Origin: CAVQFD01 sp963724695
GTDB lineage: Bacteria > Acidobacteriota > Vicinamibacteria > Vicinamibacterales > CAVVIG01
Reading direction: 5' to 3'
DNA length: 64,000 bases
Assembly (NCBI GenBank): GCA_963724695.1
Contig: CAVRVW010000003.1
Span: 930,001-994,000, forward strand
Shown here: positions 41,239 to 50,103 of the stretch, piece by piece
Layout of the letters: the number at the start of each line of letters is the position of its first letter
Position numbering within the stretch: position 1 is the stretch's first letter
Notes under the pieces: generated by a model
Told to the model about the DNA's origin: nothing
Databases searched by the model: none
The model's input: the letters and a program-made list of their open reading frames with translations, nothing else
Translations under genes and position numbers: made by a program

Positions 41239-41278
41239 CGGATAGGTCGCCACTTGGCGACTGATCAGGACCTATCCG
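41239..41278. repeat. Nested inverted repeats in a gene-free gap
   Basis: Outer arms CGGATAGGTC / GACCTATCCG (10 bp, perfect) enclose an inner pair GTCGCCA / TGGCGAC that shares bases with the left arm. It lies in the 343-base gap before the next gene, which otherwise shows nothing. The two stems overlap and are mutually exclusive in part, as in a switchable RNA or a recombination-type site; nothing more can be said. Confidence 0.6.
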
Positions 41279-41477
41279 CCCTTGCCGCGATACGCAGCAC
41301 CGAGCGCGGTGTCATGCAGGTCGGTCTGATGCGGGTTCGCCGAGGCTTTCCGCATCTCACAAGCCCTTGTGACGGCGCACACTTCGCGGCGCGGCCCGTC
41401 TGGCGTTATGCTGCGAGGCTCGCAGAGTCGGCCGCGATATGCTGGTCGGCCTAAATATTTAGTTCGGCAGACTGCCG

Positions 41478-42425
41478 GTGATGACAAACGAAGAGGCGCT
41501 CCGACTGATCAAGGCCACCGAGTACTGCTATGTGGAGTGGTCAACGCAGGAGAACGTGGTCGTGGCCGTGCACGCTCTCCAGAAAGGCGCCTTGTCGAGG
41601 ATGCCCAATGGTTGCGGTGGGCTTACCAAGGGGCGGTTCCTCGACCCAGCAGCCGTGTCGATCGAAACATTAAGAAACGAGCAGGCCGAGACTGACCGGG
41701 TCTCCGCGAGACAGAGGATTTTCTGGTCCTGGCAGGCGTCTCGCACTGACGACCTAGTGCTTCTCCTCGAGACTGCCGCGTTTCCGGCGCCCATGGACGC
41801 TTTCCATGGTGCTCGCCATATCATCGAGCAGATTTACTACGCGCGCTCCCCGGAGCTTTCCCCCGGGCAAATCGAGCGGCTCGATTGTGTGGCGGCAGCC
41901 GGCCCGCTGGATCGCGCCGTCACCTACAGACTGGAGTGCTGGCTAGCGGTCATCCACAACGATCGGAAGCGGCTTGAACGGTTCTGGCGGCTCGGACTGG
42001 CCAGGACGGTGAATCTTGCAGTCTGGAGCGACTTCGCGATCGCCGCGGGCGACCTCCCGCTTGATCTGCACGACGTCACTGATGACTTTGTTGCGACGGT
42101 CGCACGACCAGGAATGTTTGGTCCGCGTTTCAACGCGATGCTTGCGCTCGGAAAGATCGGCGCGTCTGCCGGGGACCGCGCCGCGAGTGCCATCTTAGAG
42201 CACATCTACGACAGCAATGAAGGCCTCGCGGCACTCCGCGACCGCGTGGTGTCGCGCATCCGCACACCAGCGAGCGACTGGAGACCCTGCAAGTCATGTG
42301 TGAAGGGCATGGTTGCCGAACTCGGGGAAGACATACCGCATTTCAAGGCCTGCCAACTCTGTCTTGGTTTGGGACATGTTCGCGATGGAAGCAGCCCAAC
42401 AACCGATTGGAGCCGACGCAGCTGA
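41478..42425 (+). CDS. Hypothetical protein with C-terminal double CxxC motif
   Basis: Protein of 315 residues, mostly helical; no family recognised. Notable parts are YCYVEWSTQENVVVAVHALQ, HGARHIIEQIYYARSPELSP and SGDLPLDLHDVTDD-like helical text. Near the C-terminus CKSCVKGMVAELGE and CQLCLGLGHVRDG form a pair of CxxC motifs, the second with the GxG of DnaJ-type zinc fingers, suggesting one zinc site. Start choice between ATG 41478 and 41481 is open. It is isolated: upstream inverted repeat, downstream repeat-bearing gap. Base composition here is less GC-rich than the flanks, consistent with an acquired segment. Confidence 0.6.
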   Translation: MMTNEEALRLIKATEYCYVEWSTQENVVVAVHALQKGALSRMPNGCGGLTKGRFLDPAAVSIETLRNEQAETDRVSARQRIFWSWQASRTDDLVLLLETAAFPAPMDAFHGARHIIEQIYYARSPELSPGQIERLDCVAAAGPLDRAVTYRLECWLAVIHNDRKRLERFWRLGLARTVNLAVWSDFAIAAGDLPLDLHDVTDDFVATVARPGMFGPRFNAMLALGKIGASAGDRAASAILEHIYDSNEGLAALRDRVVSRIRTPASDWRPCKSCVKGMVAELGEDIPHFKACQLCLGLGHVRDGSSPTTDWSRRS

Positions 42426-43104
42426 GCCGAGAGGCCGCCCGGCTCATTCGTATCGTCAGGTCGAGCAGGAGATCGCGATTGCGGCCTTCATGCACTAAGC
42501 ACTCGGCAGAAAGCTTCACGTCGCGGCTTGCAGCCGTCGCCGATTCGGTGAATCGCGTACCGCCGCGGCTCAAGTCTGGCGTTGATAACGATCAACGCCG
42601 AAGTGTTTACTGACCGATCTGATTTCAGAGGATTGGTCGGCGCAATGTTTATGCGGGTGAACGCGAGGTGCGCCCACCGCCTGCGACCACCGGCGGGCCG
42701 TGTCAGACGTGTCCCACTGGCTCTGTACAGGTCGCGGCCATGATGACGCCCCACGTGCCCTTGATCCGCTCGCGTGGACATCTACTGTAAGTCGGATGCC
42801 CCCTACGGATCTCTTGGCGATGGACATAGGTTCTTCGTGACACTGCAGGATTGAGTCCCCCGCTCCACGTCGGGCACGTCGGCCAAGCGGACCGGGCGCG
42901 CCCACCAGCCGTGAGACGCGCTGAGATGTCCTGAGCCTTTCAGCGAGTGTTCGAGACGGCCGCTCCATGTGCCGGGGAGGTCATTTGCTTCGGATCGAGA
43001 TCCTCCGCACGGAGGAAAATCGAAGCAGAGGTGCACGACGAGCATCACATTGAAGCTGCCAGCATTCTGAATCCTGAATTTGTCTCTCGCATTATGATGG
43101 CGTG
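42426..43104. other. Gene-poor gap of 679 bases with one short repeat
   Basis: No ORF is convincing on either strand. A copy of the short repeat also seen at 44627 lies at 42586-42614. The rest shows nothing I can name and may be decayed mobile or coding DNA. Confidence 0.5.
42586..42614 (+). repeat. Short dispersed repeat, copy 1
   Basis: TAACGATCAACGCCGAAGTG then TTTACTGACC. Core CAACGCCGAAGTGTTTAC is identical to that at 44627-44658, and a diverged inverted copy is at 44826-44854. Confidence 0.6.
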
Positions 43105-43812
43105 ATGGCCGATTTGGGCTCGCCGGTGCTCACGCCAACGTTTGCGCCGATCGCGGGCGGCTGGTTCACCATGGGCACCCAGCTCGGCCACGAGGACGAG
43201 CGCCCGCCGCATGAGGTCTTCGTCGATAGGTTCGAGTTGGGCGTGTGTCCGGTCACGCGCGCGGAGTACGAGCGCTTCGTGGACGCCACCAAGCACGAAC
43301 CGCCCCGCGACTGGTCGCATCCGCCATTTGCACAAGCGGATCTCCCCGTCGTGGGCGTGAGCTGGATCGACGCGGTCGCGTATTGCGCGTGGCGTTCCGA
43401 GCAAGACGGGCGCCCCGTCCGGTTGCCGACTGAAGCCGAGTGGGAATTCGCCGCACGAGGGCGACAAGCGGCGCTCTTCCCGTGGGGTGACGTGATGCCG
43501 GAGTGGATTCCGAACGGCGGACGCGGTCCGTTACAGGCACCGTGGCCGGTGACACTGGGCGAACCGACCGACTTCGGCCTTCTCGGCATCGCGACAAACG
43601 TGCACGAGTGGTGCGCTGACTGGTACGACAAGGACTACTACAGCCGATCACCGGAGCGGAATCCCGCGGGCCCCGACCAGGGCGTGCGACGCGCCGCGCG
43701 CGGCGGAGCGTGGCGCCACGCGCGCACGATGTGCCGAGTCACCTTGCGCAGCCACCTCGTTCCGTCCTTCCGCTACAACGACTTTGGGTTCCGCCTTGCG
43801 CGAAGTCTCTGA
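43105..43812 (+). CDS. SUMF1/FGE-type sulfatase-modifying-factor domain protein
   Basis: Protein of 235 residues made of one FGE-sulfatase domain: GGWFTMGTQLGHEDERPPHE at the start, FELGVCPVTRAEYERFVDAT, PVVGVSWIDAVAYCAWRSEQ, RLPTEAEWEFAARGRQAALF, NVHEWCADWYDKDYYSRSPE, RRAARGGAWRHARTMCRVTL, ending FGFRLAR. True formylglycine-generating enzymes use two C-terminal cysteines for copper; here only MCRV sits near that position, so catalytic FGE activity is unlikely and a binding or C-lectin-like role is more probable. No sulfatase is adjacent. GTG 43102 is an alternative start. It appears to lie alone between gene-free gaps. Confidence 0.85.
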   Translation: MADLGSPVLTPTFAPIAGGWFTMGTQLGHEDERPPHEVFVDRFELGVCPVTRAEYERFVDATKHEPPRDWSHPPFAQADLPVVGVSWIDAVAYCAWRSEQDGRPVRLPTEAEWEFAARGRQAALFPWGDVMPEWIPNGGRGPLQAPWPVTLGEPTDFGLLGIATNVHEWCADWYDKDYYSRSPERNPAGPDQGVRRAARGGAWRHARTMCRVTLRSHLVPSFRYNDFGFRLARSL

Positions 43813-44048
43813 GCAGACTCTCTCCGCACCCACAACGGTTCGGGGAAACTAGACAGAGCGAAGCATTCGGCCTATCCGGGCCGTACGTTCGCCACATCGC
43901 GACTGCTCGTTACCTACCGGCCCAACGGCCGTTCTCCTCACGCATCTCGTAGGTGGGTATCGTTCACGGATCACCTTGCCGCGAAAGGGTAACCCAGAGC
44001 ATGGACGAAATTCTCTGCTGTGGCTCGCCCAGGAATTTCCTCGTATGT

Positions 44049-44546
44049 CTACATCTCCCCCGATGCGAGTCTCTCGCGGAGTTGGAATAGTGCGAGGCGA
44101 ACTGAATCGATTGTGTATGGATCGTCAGGGTGAGGTGGCCGACTTGGCCTTTGAAAGTATGGCCGCTCGTTTTGCACTCGTCCCCACTCCGCGTCGGCTT
44201 CGCGGACGAACTCCTCCAGGAGGGCCTCCGACGTAAGAATTCTTCGGATGTACTCCGCAAGGGCTGCGAGTGGCTGATCGTAGTCGCCATTGAGCAGACT
44301 TTCTCCGAGGTGGCGAAATAACACGCTTCTCAGCACACCTCCCGAGTCGACCAGGTGGCGACGCAGGTAATCGTCGATTTCGAGTTCTGCCTGGCGCTTA
44401 CGGGTGACCGGCGATCCGCCTTTCATGAAGTCGCCACCGGCCATTCGCCCGATGGCTTCGCTCAGCGAGAACTTGCGGTTCGTCCGGATTTCTCGTTCGA
44501 TTTCCGCGTCTCTGTCCGCAGAATTCGTATCCGGGTTTTTGCTCAT
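44049..44546 (-). CDS. Hypothetical acidic protein, unknown function
   Basis: From ATG 44546 (GAGGAC upstream) 165 residues; an upstream ATG at 44573 would add nine. It begins MSKNPDTNSADRDAEIEREI and is strongly charged and helical, with SLSEAIGRMAGGDFMKGGSP, RKRQAELEIDDYLRRHLVDS and EYIRRILTSEALLEEFVREA. No domain recognised; no signal or membrane segment. It lies between gaps containing repeat copies. Confidence 0.55.
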   Translation of the reverse strand: MSKNPDTNSADRDAEIEREIRTNRKFSLSEAIGRMAGGDFMKGGSPVTRKRQAELEIDDYLRRHLVDSGGVLRSVLFRHLGESLLNGDYDQPLAALAEYIRRILTSEALLEEFVREADAEWGRVQNERPYFQRPSRPPHPDDPYTIDSVRLALFQLRERLASGEM

Positions 44547-44626
44547 AATCGAGTCCTCGGCAGCCATGCCCATTATATGGGACGGAGGCGACCCGCACCT
44601 CGAAGGCCGCACTGCGAGCAGATAGG

Positions 44627-44854
44627 TAACCAGCAACGCCGAAGTGTTTACCGATCGGCGCGAGCCGCATCGTCCTCCCCTTTCACCGTGTCCTGGATCA
44701 GTGCGCCCACCACTGCGCCCACCAGCCTGGGACCTTGGGAGCATTCCTGAGCGTTCTGGCGACTTCCGGAGACGATCGACGCGGCTTTGTGCGCCCACCA
44801 GCGGGCGGGATGGAGCGGTGCTCGGCCGGGTAAACCCTGCGCGACTGATCGTTA
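44627..44854. repeat. Short repeat copies 2 and 3 in inverted orientation, MITE-like
   Basis: Forward copy 44627-44658 (TAACCAGCAACGCCGAAGTG then TTTACCGATCGG) and a diverged reverse copy 44826-44854 flank about 170 bases. Inside are three copies of TGCGCCCACCA(G)C. No ORF is convincing. The arrangement resembles a small non-autonomous element with terminal inverted repeats; no target duplication could be identified. Confidence 0.45.
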
Positions 44855-45007
44855 CTTACCGAGACTCTTCCCGGGGCATCCACCGCCGTAGGTACAGCCG
44901 GGGATGGCACGGGGAGAAAGGCCGAGCGGCACGCTCTCGCAGCGGCAGTGCATCGCAGGCGGAATAGGAATAGGATGGCGGCTCGAAGTACTTCGTGAGG
45001 TACCACG

Positions 45008-46417
45008 ATGAATCTCAAGGCAAGCGACAACATCGAAGCGTTCAAGGCGGCTTTCAGCGGACAAGCATTGACGCTGGACCATCCGGACTATGACCGATTG
45101 CGCGCAGTCTGGAACGGAGCCATCGACCGCAAACCCGCGGTGATTGCGTGCTGCACCACCGCCGAGCAGGTCGCGGACGCGATCCGCTTCGCTCGCGGGA
45201 ACGGGCTCGAGATCGCGGTCCGTGGCGGTGGTCACAACTACGCCGGGCACGCGGTATGCGACAGCGGGCTGATGATCCATCTCGGCGCGATGAACGGCGT
45301 CGCCGTCGATCCCGCGGCGCGGCGTGCGGTGTGCGGCGGTGGCGCGACCTGGGCCGACGTCGACCTAGCGACGCAGCAGCATGGGCTCGCGACGCCGGGT
45401 GGCTTCATCAGCCACACGGGCATCGCGGGACTCACGCTTGGGGGAGGAATTGGTTGGCTCACCAAGCAGGCTGGGCTCTCCTGCGACAACCTGGTCGCGG
45501 CCGAGATGGTGACGGCCGACTCACGGATCGTCCGCGCATCGAAGGACGAGAATCCTGACCTTTTCTGGGCACTGCGCGGCGGTGGCGGCAACTTCGGCGT
45601 CGTCACATCCTTCGAGTTCGCGCTTCACCCCGTGGGCCCGCTGGTCAACCTCGGGCTGTTCTTTTTCGGCCTCGAGAACGGACCGGAGGCACTCCGCTTC
45701 GCTCGCGACTTCATCAACACGCTGCCGGAGGAGGCCACCGCGTTCCTCGGAATCGGCCTGAGCGCGCCGCCTGCGCCGTTCGTCCCGGAGCAGTACCGGT
45801 TCCGGCCTGGGCACGCGCTGCTCGTCGTGGGCTTCGGATCGGCCGACGAGCACCTCGCTCTAGTGGCGCCGATCCGCAGGGCGGTGACTCCCCTCTTCGA
45901 GCTGGTGACGCCGCTGCCGTTCGTGGCTCTCCAGCAGATGTTCAACGAGAGCGCGACCTGGGGATTGCTCGGCTACGAGAAGGCCCTCTACCTCGATGAA
46001 TTGTCGGATGCGGCCATCGCGGTCATTGGCGAGCACGTTCCGAAGAAGAGCTCCCCGTTGTCGTTCTGCCCCACGTTCACCCTTAACGGCGCCTACCGTA
46101 AGCCCGGCGAGGCGGACACGGCCTTCGGCGGAAGCCGCTCCGCGGGCTACGTGTTCAACATCGAAGCGGCCGCCCCCGATCGCGAGTCGTACGACGCCGA
46201 TCGCATTTGGGTGCGGAACTTCTGGGACGCGATGCGGCCGCACGCGACCGGGTCGGGCGGCTACGTGAACTTCATGGCAGAAGCCGACGAGGATCGCGTC
46301 CGTGCCTCGTACGGCGCCGCCAAGTACTTACGCCTTGCGCGCGTCAAGGCCGAATACGACCCCGGCAACGCCTTTCACCTCAACGCCAACATCAAGCCGG
46401 CGCCGCGGTCTGCGTGA
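45008..46417 (+). CDS. FAD-linked oxidoreductase with BBE domain
   Basis: Protein of 469 residues, berberine-bridge-enzyme-like, GAGGT before the ATG. FAD_binding_4 region: VIACCTTAEQVADAIRFARG, EIAVRGGGHNYAGHAVCDSG, with His76 of GGGHNY as the likely 8-alpha-histidyl FAD site, and THTGIAGLTLGGGIGWLTKQ-type loop ISHTGIAGLTLGGGIGW. The usual second attachment cysteine before GxGG is absent, so flavin is probably held by one covalent bond. The C-terminal BBE domain reads VNFMAEADEDRVRASYGAAK then YDPGNAFHLNANIKP. Substrates of such bacterial enzymes include sugars and secondary metabolites. Not clustered with other biosynthetic genes. Confidence 0.88.
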   Translation: MNLKASDNIEAFKAAFSGQALTLDHPDYDRLRAVWNGAIDRKPAVIACCTTAEQVADAIRFARGNGLEIAVRGGGHNYAGHAVCDSGLMIHLGAMNGVAVDPAARRAVCGGGATWADVDLATQQHGLATPGGFISHTGIAGLTLGGGIGWLTKQAGLSCDNLVAAEMVTADSRIVRASKDENPDLFWALRGGGGNFGVVTSFEFALHPVGPLVNLGLFFFGLENGPEALRFARDFINTLPEEATAFLGIGLSAPPAPFVPEQYRFRPGHALLVVGFGSADEHLALVAPIRRAVTPLFELVTPLPFVALQQMFNESATWGLLGYEKALYLDELSDAAIAVIGEHVPKKSSPLSFCPTFTLNGAYRKPGEADTAFGGSRSAGYVFNIEAAAPDRESYDADRIWVRNFWDAMRPHATGSGGYVNFMAEADEDRVRASYGAAKYLRLARVKAEYDPGNAFHLNANIKPAPRSA

Positions 46418-46666
46418 CCCGGGCTCGCGGAGATCGGTTGTCGAGCGGGCCGATCCTGTGAGGCACTCTTGCGACTCTCCGCAGGACCGGTTCGGGCACA
46501 AAACGTTGGCTCCCCACTGACGCCGCACTGGCGACCGACCGTTCACGGCGAATAGGTCATCACAACGCGACTACTCGTGGGTGAACTCGAGAAGACTCAA
46601 GCAATCACACGGAGGCCACCGGTGAACTTCACCTGGTTGGCACGAGGCGCTTCAGGAAACGGTCTC

Positions 46667-47523
46667 CTAACCTCGGTTCGGCGCCTCAGCTAACCGCGCG
46701 ACGGCATAGATCAGCCCACTGTCGCTCTCTGGCTGCGCCGTCCACTGAAGCCGAACAGATCGTCCATCAGCACATCGATAGCGATTCTCGAAGGAGATAG
46801 TCGGTTGACCTGTCGTCTGAAGTCTCAGGAACTCAGCAAGTGTCAATTCAACGTCGTCGGGATGTATGAGGTTAACGAACGGGCGGCCCTCCAACTCCTC
46901 CTCGGTCCATCCCAGCGCGCGCTCGAACGCAGGATTTACACGGCGGAACAACCCGTCAAAGTCCGCGACACAAAGGAGGTCCGGTGAGAGATCAAAGAGT
47001 CTCCGTTCGTGTCCGACGGAGGGTGTATGAAGATAGGAACCGACTTCTGCGAAGTCACGTGGACGGGCGTTGGTATCCCGAGCAAGGCACCGACGCAAAA
47101 GCTCGCGGATGGCAGTGGGTGCAACGTCGAGGAGCGACCATTCGGGCTCGTCTCGCAGCACGCTTTGCAGGATTGCACTGACGCGGACGCCGCTGAACGC
47201 CTTGGAGGCCGTCAGGGTCTCGAATAAACAGCAACCGAACGCCCAAATGTCGGTCCTCGTATCGACTTCCCGACCGAGTACCTGCTCAGGCGACATGTAT
47301 GAGGGCGTTCCCAAAATGACTTCGTACCTGTGGAAGGTTCCTTTCTGAGTCGGCGAGACACCGAGAGTTGGAACTTCGGAGGCCGTGTCGAGCACAACAT
47401 TGCCTTCGCGTCGATGCGCCGGAGCAACTCGGGCGTTGACGGCTTCTTCCTGGTCACCAACAATCCGAACTGCCTTAGCGATGCCGAAGTCTAAAAGCTT
47501 GACGCGGCCCTCGGCGCTAATCA
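46667..47523 (-). pseudogene. 5'-truncated serine/threonine kinase with C-terminal PAS domain
   Basis: The readable frame enters at ISAEGRVKLLDFGIAKA, which is the DFG segment of a Hanks-type kinase, and continues GTPSYMSPEQVLGREVDTRT, DIWAFGCCLFETLTASKAFS, and ELLRRCLARDTNARP. A PAS domain follows: RRLFDLSPDLLCVADFDGLF, ALGWTEEELEGRPFVNLIHP. The N-lobe, catalytic loop (HRD) and all upstream parts are missing: the frame runs directly into the 317-bp repeat at 47524, and no kinase sequence is found beyond it. The ORF caller start at 47395 is an internal GTG. A remnant rather than an active kinase. Confidence 0.8.
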
Positions 47524-47840
47524 GTAACAGTGGATGACCCCGGGCCGAGGCGTCTCGTAAGCGAGGGAGGTCGGGCCCCGGCGAAGAGTTGTGGGCACCG
47601 GCCCAGGGTCGTCCGGGCTAGAGGCAAGGCGCGGACCGCCAGCGTGCCATCGCGCGCGTCGAGCGAAGAGACTGTGTGCAGGGCGGTTAGAAACGCCGTG
47701 CGATCGACGTGAGCCGACGCTGCTCCAAGGGCCACGCAAAATGACGCCGGCGGTTGCTCTTCGCCGACCGACGCCACCAGGCGAGGCCCGTGTTCAGGCC
47801 ATTTTCGATCGGCCCCTTCGGGACGTGCCCAGGCAACTCG
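47524..47840. repeat. Dispersed repeat of about 317 bp, copy B
   Basis: Copy of the element at 36813-37129; identical over the first 93 bases and similar thereafter. Its sharp edge (GTAACAGTGG) coincides with the break in the kinase-PAS gene. About 85 bases separate it from the following alpha/beta-hydrolase stop. Confidence 0.85.
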
Positions 47841-47925
47841 CGGGAATCTCGTGCCAGCCCTTCGGAACGAGTCCACAGAACCGGATCAAGCCCAATCCTC
47901 AAATAGCGGATCGCATTTGCGACCT

Positions 47926-48684
47926 TCACCCCTGCCCCGTCCTTGACAGATGCGCGAGCGCCGCGGCCCGAAACGACCCGGCAAAGGGTCCAAACACGGG
48001 TCCGTGCGTCCCGTAGGGAACCACCCAAAGAGCCGAATGGGGAATGGCGCGATAAAGGTCCACGCCGAGTTCCACTGGGTACAAAGGATCGCGATCGCCA
48101 TGCACGATGAGCGTCCGCGCCGTGATAGTCCCGAGCTGCGGGGGCGTGAACGCGAGATCGTCGTAGCTCGTGGCGAATCCGCGGGTCATCTCGTAGAGGC
48201 CGGCAATCTGCGCGTCTCCATGCACATGCCGCGCGCGGAGTGCGGCGCGCTCTGCGTCCGTCAGACCGTCGAGCGCGTCTTGCGTGAATTGCGCCGCCGC
48301 CGTTCGCAGAGACGGTGGAAAGTACGGCGTCGCGCTGACGAGCACCATCGCCGATACAACATTCGGACGAGCCGTGGCCACATGCAGCAGCGTTTTGGCA
48401 CCCATGCTCATGCCGATCGCGTTGGCGCTCGGCACGCCGAGATGATCGAGGAGCGCCAGCACGTCCTGGGCGCACTGGCGGAAGGTGAACGCACCCGACG
48501 GATTCGTCGACCGTCCATGTCCGCGCAGGTCCGGCACGATCACTCGGTATCCGTCCGGGTCTTCCGGAAACACGTGGAGCCAGTCCGCGCCGATTCCCAT
48601 ACCGCCGTGCAGGAGCAGCAACGGTTCTCCGGCGCCACGGTCTTCGAAGTACATGTCAAAGCCGTTCACATGAATTGTTGACAT
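47926..48684 (-). CDS. Alpha/beta-hydrolase
   Basis: Protein of 252 residues, no signal peptide. LLLLHGGMGIGADWLHVFPE (oxyanion-hole region), VPDLRGHGRS, nucleophile elbow AIGMSMGAKTLLHVATARPN (Ser in GMSMG), VHGDRDPLYPV (acid Asp) and a late YGTHGPVF (His). A cap region lies between VLVSATPYFPP and GTITART. This is the common epoxide-hydrolase/dehalogenase-like fold; substrate unknown. Transcribed away from the small protein at 48830. Confidence 0.88.
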   Translation of the reverse strand: MSTIHVNGFDMYFEDRGAGEPLLLLHGGMGIGADWLHVFPEDPDGYRVIVPDLRGHGRSTNPSGAFTFRQCAQDVLALLDHLGVPSANAIGMSMGAKTLLHVATARPNVVSAMVLVSATPYFPPSLRTAAAQFTQDALDGLTDAERAALRARHVHGDAQIAGLYEMTRGFATSYDDLAFTPPQLGTITARTLIVHGDRDPLYPVELGVDLYRAIPHSALWVVPYGTHGPVFGPFAGSFRAAALAHLSRTGQG

Positions 48685-48829
48685 GCGGCGAGGCTACCGC
48701 CGCGACCGGGATTACTGCAACGGGTGATAAATCGGTACGCACTTGCGGCGTGACGGTCGACACAGAACTGTCTACGCGCGCGACTCGCCAGTCCGGCGGT
48801 GTCGATCCGTGTGAGGGAGGTTGGTGTCC

Positions 48830-49168
48830 ATGGCAATCGGGATCTATTTCTCGCCTGCAGCGATGTCGGCGAACAAATACGACGAATGCATCAAGTTGTT
48901 GCGAAAAGCTGGGGCGGGCAGCCCCCCAGGGCGGTCGTATCATGCGTCGTTTGGTCCGAACGACAAGCTGATGGTGTTCGACGTCTGGACGTCGCAGGCG
49001 GCGTTCGACAAGTTCGGGAAGACTCTGATGCCGATCCTTCAGCAGCTCGGGATTGATCCGGGGCAACCGAGCGTGATGCCGGTACATAAGGTGATCATGC
49101 CGGCGGCGAAGGGCGCGTCGCCCAGGAAGCGCGCGAAAGTGGCCTCGGCACGCCGGAAGAAGCGTTAA
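48830..49168 (+). CDS. Small ABM-like protein with basic tail
   Basis: Protein of 112 residues with GAGGGAGG nine bases upstream; in-frame TTG and GTG codons lie between. FSPAAMSANKYDECIKLLRK, RSYHASFGPNDKLMVFDVWT and SQAAFDKFGKTLMPILQQLG fit a dimeric ferredoxin-like (antibiotic-biosynthesis-monooxygenase type) fold. The last 20 residues are almost all Lys, Arg, Ala and Ser, an unusual tail that might bind nucleic acid or be degraded. Function unknown. Confidence 0.65.
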   Translation: MAIGIYFSPAAMSANKYDECIKLLRKAGAGSPPGRSYHASFGPNDKLMVFDVWTSQAAFDKFGKTLMPILQQLGIDPGQPSVMPVHKVIMPAAKGASPRKRAKVASARRKKR

Positions 49169-49370
49169 CGTCCCGCAGTCCCAACGCGCGAGCGGGTGGC
49201 GTGGGAGTGCCGGCCTCCACCGCGTGGCGCACAGACTGGCCTCGGGGGCCGTAGCATTGATCCGGTGCGTGGACATCTTCCGAAGGGCGGATAGCATCGT
49301 GAGGAGGTGGGAGCCGGCTGTTCGTAGGCTCCTCCGCTAAGCGCTGCTGGAGGCGAATCGCTCGTGAGGC

Positions 49371-49667
49371 TCAGACCGATGGCGGTGTTGCCGGCGCCGG
49401 ACCTGTATCGACTCTCCGTCGCGACGTCATGAAGTACACGACCAATCCCAGCGTGGCGCCCAGGCCGGCACCGATCGCCTGACCCTGGAGCAGTCTGGTG
49501 GTGGCGTACCGAATGACCTCGGGAATCTGGACCATCGCCTGAATCTGCGCGCCGGCCGGCAACCCGCCCGGCGCGGTGTACCAGCCGAGCAAGGGCGGCA
49601 CGATGAAGGATGCGGCGACAAGGCCGACGAAGGCGCCGGTGAGCATGAGCAGGACGACACTCTTCAT
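49371..49667 (-). CDS. Small membrane protein, unknown function
   Basis: Protein of 98 residues with AGGAGG ahead of the ATG. Two hydrophobic segments, about 4-28 (VVLLMLTGAFVGLVAASFIV) and about 60-80 (QAIGAGLGATLGLVVYFMTS), with a Pro/Ala tail. No family recognised. Confidence 0.6.
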   Translation of the reverse strand: MKSVVLLMLTGAFVGLVAASFIVPPLLGWYTAPGGLPAGAQIQAMVQIPEVIRYATTRLLQGQAIGAGLGATLGLVVYFMTSRRRVDTGPAPATPPSV

Positions 49668-50103
49668 GGAAGCCTCCTAACGCCTCCTTCTCTCAAGGCC
49701 CTAGGCATTGTCCCGGAGGGTGACGATATGCTCCAAGGGGGACTGCCCTAGCAACGACATGATGGCACAGGCCCAGAACCCATACCGCTGTGGCGAGCAC
49801 TTGCTTTCGCTCTTCGCAGACCGTCCCCCGACGCTCAGCCTCTACCATGCGGAATCGCCGTCGGAACGCCCCGCCACGGCAATTCACGCATTTGGATCCC
49901 GTCGCGATCGGAGCACCGCCGCACGCAATTGTCGTTGACGGCCTCCGCGCCACGGGCTAACTTTCAGCTGTTTCTTTCCGCGTTTCTTCTCTCCTCGCTC
50001 CTGCACTACTGCTCATCGCGCGCGTCAGGTCCGGCGTTTGTCGATATCGGCGCCTCGACGTCACTCGCGGCAATTGGCGGTCGTCAATGCAGGAGGATGC
50101 CAC
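49668..50103. other. Intergenic gap of 436 bases before the TonB receptor
   Basis: No convincing ORF; the small predicted ones lack ribosome sites. AGGAGG at the right end belongs to the receptor gene. Confidence 0.4.

Noticed and set aside
42426..44900. Integron cassette array with attC sites
   Set aside because: Repeats recur between unrelated genes, but none has the GTTRRRY/RYYYAAC core pair and no integrase is in the window. Kept only as a dispersed repeat.
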